DNA of 64,000 nucleotides from Pseudomonas helmanticensis (GTDB lineage Bacteria; Pseudomonadota; Gammaproteobacteria; Pseudomonadales; Pseudomonadaceae). Where the stretch lies: the NCBI RefSeq assembly GCF_900182985.1, contig NZ_FXUY01000002.1:1103001-1167000 (forward strand), given 5' to 3'. Made by a program: the position numbers and the translations under genes. Below, piece by piece: positions 56,095 through 64,000 of the stretch. The notes under the pieces were generated by a model, which saw nothing but the letters and a program-made list of their open reading frames with translations, was not told where the DNA came from and searched no databases. Every line of letters begins with the position of its first letter. Positions within the stretch are counted from its first letter, which is position 1.

Positions 56095-56456
56095 GGCAGC
56101 TCCAGGCTCGGCAGTGACTGAAAAATCCTCCGGCGGATTCTAGGTGATCAGCCCTCAAAAGGCTCTATTCCAAGCCACGATTCCTGTGGCTTACAGGCAT
56201 TTCGAGCGCGTCGTCCCAGCGCCATGGCAGAGGATCATTCACCCAGCGAATAGTTATATTGTGACCGGTAGTTCACTTTCGACCTTTGACAGGTTTGTTT
56301 CTTGTCTATATTTTTTCGAATCTGAATAATGTAAGAATTATCATCATTGCAGCACCCAGCAGTAAACCGGCAATGGAATGGGGATTCCTACCCGGCGAAA
56401 ATCGCGCTCTGCCGTATCGGCAATGCGCCAGACAACAACAAAAACCGAGGTTTTCA
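56095..56456. other. Divergent region between ybaK and glpF
   Basis: 362 bases, no supported gene. It contains a likely glpF promoter (TTGACA at 56286, TATTTT at 56309, spacing 17) and TTTCGA motifs (about 56278 and 56313) that resemble GlpR half-sites. The frame from 56286 is open into glpF but the family start is at 56457. The leader is A/T-rich. Confidence 0.55.
56286..56314 (+). promoter_or_regulatory. Candidate glpF promoter
   Basis: TTGACA, 17 bases, TATTTT, about 145 bases before the glpF ATG. TTTTTTCGAATCTG just downstream may be a GlpR half-site. The long leader and imperfect -10 make this tentative. Confidence 0.4.
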
Positions 56457-58888
<2,432 letters not shown>

Positions 58889-58914
58889 GCCAACCTTAGG
58901 ACTGGCTAAAGCGG

Positions 58915-59059
58915 TCCAAACAGCGTGAAAGCGTAGCGAGCGAAGGCAAGCCAAGGCAAAAACAGGCGAGGACGCGGAGTTTACGGGTTTGTAAATGAGC
59001 AGTCCGAGCCTGTTTTTAACGCAGGATGGCCGAGCGCAGTAGCTTTCACGTTGTTTGGA
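58915..59059. repeat. Long palindromic (MITE-like) element between glpK and glpR
   Basis: 145 bases. Terminal arms TCCAAACAGCGTGAAAGC (58915-58932) and GCTTTCACGTTGTTTGGA (59042-59059) pair with one mismatch. Internally AAAAACAGGC pairs with GCCTGTTTTT, and the centre is TTTACGGGTTTGTAAA. The element is unlike the REP classes in this window. I recall close copies in other P. fluorescens and P. syringae genomes. No gene inside. Its mobility is not shown. Confidence 0.72.
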
Positions 59060-59126
59060 AACTGGTCGGGAGCGGATTCCTGCGTCATCATGGGCAAATT
59101 TTGCACGGCAGCCCAAAGGAAGCCCC

Positions 59127-59882
59127 ATGAATCTGCCTCCCCGTCAGCAGCAAATCCTCGAGCTGGTCCGCGAACGCGGCTATGTGAGCATCGAGGAAAT
59201 GGCCACGCTGTTCGTTGTTACCCCGCAAACCATCCGCCGCGACATCAATCAGCTCGCGGAAGCCAATCTGCTGCGTCGCTACCATGGCGGCGCCGCCTAT
59301 GATTCCAGCGTCGAAAACACTGCCTATGCGATGCGCGCCGATCAGATGCGCGATGAAAAACAACGCATCGGTGAAGCCATCGCCGCACAGATTCCCGATC
59401 ACGCCTCGCTGTTCATCAATATCGGCACGACGACCGAGTCGATCGCCCGCGCCCTGCTCAATCACAACCACCTGAAGATCATCACCAACAACCTGCACGT
59501 AGCGTCGATGCTCAGTGCCAAGGATGACTTCGACGTGCTGCTGACCGGCGGCAACGTGCGTCGTGATGGCGGTGTGGTCGGTCAGGCGAGCGTGGATTTC
59601 ATCAATCAGTTCAAGGTTGATTTTGCCCTGGTCGGGATCAGCGGCATCGATGAAGACGGCAGCTTGCTCGACTTCGATTATCAGGAAGTGCGGGTTTCGC
59701 AGGCGATCATTGCCAATGCGCGACAGGTGATTCTGGCGGCGGACTCGAGCAAGTTCGGGCGTAATGCGATGATTCGGTTGGGGCCGATTAGTTTGATTGA
59801 TTGTTTGGTGACGGATCAGCAGCCGGTGCCGGCGTTGGCGCAGTTGTTGAGTCAGCACAAGATTCGTCTGGAAGTGGTTTAA
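59127..59882 (+). CDS. glpR: Glycerol-3-phosphate regulon repressor
   Basis: 251 residues, DeoR family. N-terminal helix-turn-helix ([46 protein letters not shown]), then a sugar-phosphate-binding domain ([55 protein letters not shown]). It releases operators when glycerol-3-phosphate is present. ATG at 59127 with AAAGGA 6 bases upstream. Between glpK and glpD, as in P. aeruginosa. Confidence 0.95.
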   Translation: MNLPPRQQQILELVRERGYVSIEEMATLFVVTPQTIRRDINQLAEANLLRRYHGGAAYDSSVENTAYAMRADQMRDEKQRIGEAIAAQIPDHASLFINIGTTTESIARALLNHNHLKIITNNLHVASMLSAKDDFDVLLTGGNVRRDGGVVGQASVDFINQFKVDFALVGISGIDEDGSLLDFDYQEVRVSQAIIANARQVILAADSSKFGRNAMIRLGPISLIDCLVTDQQPVPALAQLLSQHKIRLEVV

Positions 59883-59911
59883 CCCCCTCGATTCATTGTC
59901 TGCACCGTCGC

Positions 59912-59979
59912 CTTCGCGAGCAAGCCCGCTCCCACACGGGGTACGCATTCCAAATGTGGGAGCGGGCTTGCTCGCGAAG
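59912..59979. repeat. REP palindrome, gcgagcaagcccgctcccac type
   Basis: CTTCGCGAGCAAGCCCGCTC and its complement around a 19-base loop. Related to the gtgggagcgagcc class (12937-13026), with the motif in the opposite order. Confidence 0.87.
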
Positions 59980-60020
59980 AGGCCTTCACAAACGGCACAC
60001 CTCTAGCGCCTTCGCGCGCA

Positions 60021-60139
60021 TTTAATGTTCGAAAATTTTCTTTTCCCTGCCCTTCGATGAGTTTTTTCAATCGAACGTGACTGGCTGCGCGCGTCTTTAT
60101 GGGCTACCATTTTCGCAAATGAACATTAATGTTCGATTT
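60021..60139 (+). promoter_or_regulatory. glpD control region with GlpR-type operators
   Basis: Three sites resemble GlpR half-sites (consensus near WATGTTCGW): TTAATGTTCGAAAA (60022-60035), CAATCGAACGTGA (60068-60080), and ATGAACATTAATGTTCGAT (60119-60137), which contains the perfect palindrome GAACATTAATGTTC (60121-60134). The last lies 39-57 bases before the glpD start. The spread of sites suggests DNA looping by GlpR. Confidence 0.65.
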
Positions 60140-60175
60140 CCAAGACAGAAAATCAAAAGAGCCCGAGGCCAGCCG

Positions 60176-61714
60176 ATGTCCACCTCTACCTTGCGTACGC
60201 CCCCAATCTCCGAGATCTACGACATCGCCGTCATCGGCGGCGGGATCAATGGCGTGGGAATCGCAGCGGATGCCGCCGGTCGCGGTCTCTCGGTGTTCCT
60301 TTGCGAAAAGGACGACCTCGCCAGCCACACTTCGTCGGCCAGCAGCAAGCTGATCCACGGTGGCCTGCGCTACCTCGAACATTACGAATTCCGTCTGGTG
60401 CGTGAAGCGTTGGCCGAGCGCGAAGTGTTGCTGGCCAAGGCGCCGCACATCGTCAAGCCTATGCGTTTCGTGTTGCCGCACCGTCCGCACCTGCGTCCGG
60501 CGTGGATGATTCGTGCCGGCCTGTTCCTGTATGACAACCTCGGCAAACGCGAAAAACTGCCGGGTTCGAAAAGCCTGAAGTTCGGCGCCGACAGCGCGTT
60601 GAAAAGCGAAATCAAGAAAGGCTTCGAATACTCCGATTGCTGGGTCGACGACGCCCGCCTCGTAGTACTCAATGCCATGGCCGCCCGCGAAAAAGGCGCC
60701 CACGTGCACACCCAGACCCGTTGCGTTAGCGCCCGGCGCGCCAAAGGCCTGTGGCACCTGAACCTGGAACGTGCCGACGGCAGCCTGTTTTCGATCACCG
60801 CCAAGGCACTGGTCAACGCGGCAGGCCCGTGGGTTGCCAAGTTCATCCGTGATGACCTGAAGATGGAATCGCCGTACGGCATCCGTCTGATTCAGGGCAG
60901 CCACGTCATCGTGCCGAAACTGTACGAAGGCGATCACGCGCACATTCTGCAAAACGAAGATCAGCGCATCGTTTTCACCATTCCGTACCTGAACCACTTC
61001 ACTCTGATCGGCACCACCGACCGTGAATACACCGGTGATCCGGCGAAAGTGGCAATCACCGATGGCGAAACCGAGTACTTGCTGAAAGTGGTCAACGCGC
61101 ACTTCAAGCAGCAGATCAGCCGCGACGACATTCAACACAGCTACTCGGGCGTACGCCCGCTGTGCAACGACGAATCCGACAACCCGTCGGCCGTTACCCG
61201 CGACTACACCCTGGCCTTGTCGGGCAACAGCGAAGAAGCGCCACTGCTTTCGGTTTTTGGCGGCAAGCTGACCACCTACCGCAAACTCGCCGAATCGGCG
61301 ATGGCGCAACTGCTGCCGTTCTTCACCCAGATGCGCCCGAGCTGGACAGCCACGGCCACCCTGCCCGGCGGCGAAGACATGACCACGCCACAGGCCTTGA
61401 GCGCACTGATTCGCGACAAGTTCGACTTCGTGCCGAGCGAGATCGCGCGTCGCTGGTCGACCACCTACGGCAGCCGCACCTGGCGCATGCTCGAAGGCGT
61501 GGAAACCCTCGCCGACATGGGCGAACACCTCGGTGGCGGGCTCTACACCCGCGAAGTCGACTACCTGTGCAGCGAAGAGTGGGCGACCACTGCGCACGAC
61601 ATTCTCTGGCGCCGTAGCAAGCTGGGGTTGTTCACCACTCCGGCTGAGCAGGAGAAGCTTGCGGCGTATCTGGGTAAGGTCGAACACAACCGTAGCAAGA
61701 TTGAAGCGGCGTGA
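60176..61714 (+). CDS. glpD: Aerobic glycerol-3-phosphate dehydrogenase
   Basis: 512 residues, a membrane-associated FAD enzyme passing electrons to quinone. The FAD motif IAVIGGGINGVGIAADAAGRGL (about 18-39), SSKLIHGGLRYLEHYEF, and the C-terminal LLSVFGGKLTTYRKLAE are conserved. The start at 60176 follows GAGG at 7 bases. The strong GlpR-type palindrome lies just upstream. Terminator downstream. Confidence 0.97.
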   Translation: MSTSTLRTPPISEIYDIAVIGGGINGVGIAADAAGRGLSVFLCEKDDLASHTSSASSKLIHGGLRYLEHYEFRLVREALAEREVLLAKAPHIVKPMRFVLPHRPHLRPAWMIRAGLFLYDNLGKREKLPGSKSLKFGADSALKSEIKKGFEYSDCWVDDARLVVLNAMAAREKGAHVHTQTRCVSARRAKGLWHLNLERADGSLFSITAKALVNAAGPWVAKFIRDDLKMESPYGIRLIQGSHVIVPKLYEGDHAHILQNEDQRIVFTIPYLNHFTLIGTTDREYTGDPAKVAITDGETEYLLKVVNAHFKQQISRDDIQHSYSGVRPLCNDESDNPSAVTRDYTLALSGNSEEAPLLSVFGGKLTTYRKLAESAMAQLLPFFTQMRPSWTATATLPGGEDMTTPQALSALIRDKFDFVPSEIARRWSTTYGSRTWRMLEGVETLADMGEHLGGGLYTREVDYLCSEEWATTAHDILWRRSKLGLFTTPAEQEKLAAYLGKVEHNRSKIEAA

Positions 61715-61733
61715 TCTGAACATCGGTTAAACA

Positions 61734-61769
61734 AAAAGCCCCTGAATCGTAAGGTTCAGGGGCTTTTTT
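61734..61769 (+). terminator. Terminator of glpD
   Basis: AGCCCCTGAA-TCGTAAGG-TTCAGGGGCT followed by a run of T; bases 61734-61769. Confidence 0.9.
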
Positions 61770-61815
61770 GTTTTGTGGGTTTTATTGAATCTGATTGAGT
61801 CAGTCAGATCTTTTT

Positions 61816-61975
61816 CCCCTCACCCCAGCCCTCTCCCCCAAGGGGTAGAGGGGGAAGGGAGCCGATCTTCATGGGCTTCAAGATCTAAGTTCGACTCGTT
61901 ATCTCACGTCGGCGTAACTCCACCATCCACCCCGGTCAGTCCCCTCTCCCTCCGGGAGAGGGCTAGGGTGAGGGG
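61816..61975. repeat. Inverted repeat, cccctcaccc type
   Basis: Left end CCCCTCACCCCAGCCCTCTC, right end GGAGAGGGCTAGGGTGAGGGG, so the ends pair with a few mismatches. Between are a CCCCAAGGGG loop and TCCCTCCGGGA. This is a common intergenic repeat of the ccctcaccctaaccctctccc type in proteobacteria. Confidence 0.75.
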
Positions 61976-61985
61976 CTCTTCACCG

Positions 61986-61999
61986 TTCGGTTTTCCGAA
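61986..61999 (+). promoter_or_regulatory. AauR binding site 1
   Basis: TTCGGTTTTCCGAA, a perfect match to the motif TTCGG-N4-CCGAA reported for AauR in P. putida. It lies about 108 bases upstream of the -24 element, a normal place for a sigma-54 enhancer. Confidence 0.8.
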
Positions 62000-62016
62000 C
62001 GAGACTCCCTGGTCAA

Positions 62017-62030
62017 TTCGGTTAACCGGA
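62017..62030 (+). promoter_or_regulatory. AauR binding site 2
   Basis: TTCGGTTAACCGGA, one mismatch from TTCGG-N4-CCGAA (G for the first A). 31 bases (about three helical turns) from site 1, start to start, so the two face the same side. Confidence 0.7.
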
Positions 62031-62106
62031 TCCACCCATACAAAAAAATCCGCCATAGAACTTTAATCACCTTATAAATCATCAACTTAACCAATCGAGA
62101 CTGGTC

Positions 62107-62122
62107 TGGCACGACTCATGCT
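62107..62122 (+). promoter_or_regulatory. Sigma-54 promoter of gltI
   Basis: TGGCACGACTCATGCT matches TGGCAC-N5-TTGCW except for A in place of the first T of the -12 element. It reads toward gltI and is paired with AauR sites upstream. Confidence 0.8.
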
Positions 62123-62238
62123 CTACACTCTCTCGACGAATGCCTGTTGAGCCAACACTTCAGGAGCCGTCAGGCATTCGAAGCACAAAAGGGCCGACGA
62201 ACTGGCTCCATAAAAAAAACAATGTCGAGGAAAATTTG

Positions 62239-63165
62239 ATGCGCATCGTTCCCCATATCCTGGGCGCAGCCATTGCTGCCGCTCTGATCAGCACGCCAGT
62301 TTTCGCCGCCGAACTCACCGGCACCCTGAAGAAAATCAACGAATCCGGCACCATCACGCTCGCTCACCGCGACAGCTCCATTCCGTTTTCCTACATTGCA
62401 GACGCTTCGGGCAAACCAGTGGGCTACTCCCACGACATTCAGATGGCTATCGTTGAAGCCCTGAAAAAAGACCTGAACAAACCCGACCTGCAAGCCAAGT
62501 ACAACCTCGTCACCTCGCAAACCCGTATCCCGCTGATCCAGAACGGCACCGCGGACCTCGAGTGCGGCTCCACCACCAATAACACCGAACGCGCTCAGCA
62601 AGTCGACTTCACCGTCAACATCTTCGAAATCGGCACCCGTCTGCTGGTCAAGAAAGACAAGGATGGCAAGCCGTCCTACGCTGACTTTGCCGACCTGAAA
62701 GGCAAGAACGTCGTGACCACCGCCGGCACCACGTCCGAGCGCATCATCAAAGCGATGAACGCCGACAAGCAGATGGGCATGAACGTCATCTCCGCCAAGG
62801 ACCACGGCGAATCCTTCAACATGCTGGAAAGCGGCCGCGCCGTTGCCTTCATGATGGACGACGCCCTGCTGGCCGGCGAAGAAGCCAAGGCCAAGAAGCC
62901 TGATGACTGGGTCATCACCGGTACTCCACAGTCCTTCGAAGCCTACGCCTGCATGGTTCGCAAAGACGACCCGGCCTTCAAGAAAGCCGTGGATGACGCA
63001 ATTGTCGGCCTGTACAAGTCCGGCGAGATCAACAAGATCTACAGCAAGTGGTTCGAGAGCCCGATCCCACCTAAAGGCCTGAACCTCAACTTCCCGATGA
63101 GCGACAAGGTCAAGGAGCTGATCGCCAATCCGAGCGACAAGCCAGCGCCTGACGTAAAAATCTGA
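62239..63165 (+). CDS. gltI: Glutamate/aspartate ABC transporter substrate-binding protein
   Basis: 308 residues, periplasmic. Signal peptide RIVPHILGAAIAAALISTPVFA (cut near 23-24), then a type 2 solute-binding fold: GTITLAHRDSSIPFSYI, TRIPLIQNGTADLECGSTTNN, ARG/aspartate-contact region and EAYACMVRKDDPAFK. The sequence is the GltI/AatJ type for glutamate, aspartate and probably glutamine/asparagine. The start at 62239 has GAGG at 8 bases. It should be induced by AauRS via sigma-54 when acidic amino acids are present. Confidence 0.95.
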   Translation: MRIVPHILGAAIAAALISTPVFAAELTGTLKKINESGTITLAHRDSSIPFSYIADASGKPVGYSHDIQMAIVEALKKDLNKPDLQAKYNLVTSQTRIPLIQNGTADLECGSTTNNTERAQQVDFTVNIFEIGTRLLVKKDKDGKPSYADFADLKGKNVVTTAGTTSERIIKAMNADKQMGMNVISAKDHGESFNMLESGRAVAFMMDDALLAGEEAKAKKPDDWVITGTPQSFEAYACMVRKDDPAFKKAVDDAIVGLYKSGEINKIYSKWFESPIPPKGLNLNFPMSDKVKELIANPSDKPAPDVKI

Positions 63166-63182
63166 CTCTGATCTAACCTTAT

Positions 63183-63212
63183 CGCCTGAGGGAACCGACT
63201 CTCCCTCAGGCG
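63183..63212 (+). promoter_or_regulatory. Intercistronic hairpin between gltI and gltJ
   Basis: CGCCTGAGGGA, an 8-base loop and TCCCTCAGGCG. No T run follows, so it is not a full terminator; it probably stabilises the gltI end of the mRNA so that the binding protein is made in excess over the permease. Confidence 0.7.
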
Positions 63213-63359
63213 TCAGTTACTACCTGCTGGCTTTGTTTTGGAACACTCGACCTGGCGGTTTCCGAGCCGATCGCGTGTGCCTGGCGTTCAACGTCGGGCG
63301 GGAAAGGATCTTCCCCAAACAGGTACTTGTACATCGATCGATCTCGAGGGGAGACCCTA

Positions 63360-64000
63360 ATGAATTACAACTGGGACTGGGGCGTGTTCTTCAAGTCCAC
63401 CGGCGTTGGCAGCGAGACTTATCTCGACTGGTACATCGCGGGTCTGGGCTGGACCATTGCTATCGCTGTCGTGGCATGGATTGTCGCCTTGTTGCTTGGC
63501 TCCGTTCTGGGGGTCATGCGTACCGTGCCGAACCGCATCGTATCGGGCATCGCGACCTGCTACGTCGAACTGTTTCGTAACGTGCCGCTGCTGGTTCAGC
63601 TGTTCATCTGGTACTTCCTGGTACCCGACCTGCTGCCGCAAAACCTGCAGGACTGGTACAAGCAAGACCTCAACCCGACCACCTCGGCGTACCTGAGCGT
63701 TGTCGTCTGCCTGGGTCTGTTCACCGCCGCCCGCGTCTGCGAGCAAGTGCGTACCGGCATCCAGGCGCTGCCTCGCGGCCAAGAGTCCGCCGCCCGCGCC
63801 ATGGGCTTCAAGCTGCCGCAGATCTACTGGAACGTGCTGCTGCCCCAGGCCTACCGCATCATCATTCCGCCGCTTACCTCGGAATTCCTCAACGTCTTCA
63901 AGAACTCCTCCGTGGCGTCCTTGATCGGCCTGATGGAACTGCTGGCGCAAACCAAACAGACCGCCGAATTCTCGGCCAACCTGTTTGAAGCCTTCACCCT
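63360..64000 (+). CDS. gltJ: Glutamate/aspartate ABC transporter permease, cut off by the window
   Basis: 213 complete codons of a membrane permease are visible; the usual length is about 248, so roughly 35 residues lie beyond the window. Helices span about residues 25-55, 65-90, 105-125 and 185-210. The EAA-like loop EQVRTGIQALPRGQESAARAMGF couples to the ATPase. It starts 194 bases after gltI with GGGGAG 6 bases before the ATG. It is expected to be followed by gltK and gltL. Confidence 0.92.
   Translation, partial: MNYNWDWGVFFKSTGVGSETYLDWYIAGLGWTIAIAVVAWIVALLLGSVLGVMRTVPNRIVSGIATCYVELFRNVPLLVQLFIWYFLVPDLLPQNLQDWYKQDLNPTTSAYLSVVVCLGLFTAARVCEQVRTGIQALPRGQESAARAMGFKLPQIYWNVLLPQAYRIIIPPLTSEFLNVFKNSSVASLIGLMELLAQTKQTAEFSANLFEAFT

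Larger units (their letters stand above)
61770..62238. other. Gene-free stretch before gltI, mostly a repeat and regulatory sites
   Basis: 469 bases. It contains the inverted repeat at 61816-61975, two AauR-type sites (61986-61999, 62017-62030) and a sigma-54 promoter (62107-62122). The stretch from 62140 is an open frame in front of gltI but without similarity; it is the leader. Confidence 0.7.

Overview
The window is a piece of a Pseudomonas chromosome, most likely from the P. fluorescens group. The evidence is protein-level resemblance throughout, blocks that follow the order I recall for P. aeruginosa PAO1 (argP-argO-sodB-bifA-icmP-mexVW-inaA-colRS-groESL-fxsA; mrp/metG; rnf-nth; argG-motY-pyrC-rnt-prx-bfd-bfrB-grxD-argF; glpFKRD; aatJ/gltI), and many paired REP palindromes of the kind seen in this group. 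It is almost entirely core genome, coding-dense and GC-rich. No tRNA, rRNA, CRISPR array, transposase or phage gene was seen.

Layout. 1-2.7 kb: the 3' part of pobA and an MFS exporter. 2.8-8.8 kb: a Cache-domain protein, a coiled-coil membrane protein, an extended SDR, argP, an ACT-domain protein, argO and sodB. 9.2-11.3 kb: the c-di-GMP phosphodiesterase bifA. 11.4-16.8 kb: an envelope cluster of icmP, a di-haem oxidoreductase, a second imelysin and a DUF1513 protein, with a Fur-like palindrome in front. 17.0-21.2 kb: mexVW-type RND efflux. 21.4-28.1 kb: the ColRS region, where genes on both sides of colRS carry near-consensus ColR boxes (methyltransferase-inaA on one side, an LTA-synthase-like sulfatase and PAP2 phosphatase on the other). 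28.3-30.5 kb: groESL with a heat-shock promoter. 30.5-34 kb: fxsA, a HugZ-like protein, an SDR and apbC/mrp. 34.3-36.3 kb: metG. 36.4-40.8 kb: a tightly coupled rnfA-B-D-G-E-nth operon with no rnfC. 41.2-43 kb: a lower-GC patch with a LuxR-type response regulator and an unusual two-helix membrane protein. 43-49.6 kb: argG, motY, pyrC, rnt, a peroxiredoxin, bfd, bfrB and grxD. 49.7-56.1 kb: an orphan molybdopterin oxidoreductase, argF, an orphan ABC ATPase, a PhzF-like protein and ybaK. 56.4-61.8 kb: the glycerol regulon glpF-glpK-glpR-glpD. 62.2-64 kb: the start of an acidic amino-acid ABC transporter operon with a sigma-54 promoter and two AauR-type sites.

The most unusual observation is the Rnf operon. 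It lacks rnfC. Its RnfB has no N-terminal membrane anchor and carries a C-terminal tail that resembles RnfC tails. RnfA and RnfE have lost three of the four cysteines expected to hold the central [2Fe-2S] cluster, while the flavin-attachment motifs and the ferredoxin-type clusters are kept. This looks like a remodelled, RnfC-independent redox complex. Next in interest are the imelysin/di-haem envelope cluster, the ColR and AauR regulatory circuits readable from the DNA, a long hairpin element after glpK, and the lower-GC patch at 41.8-43 kb. All functional calls are made by eye, without database searches.
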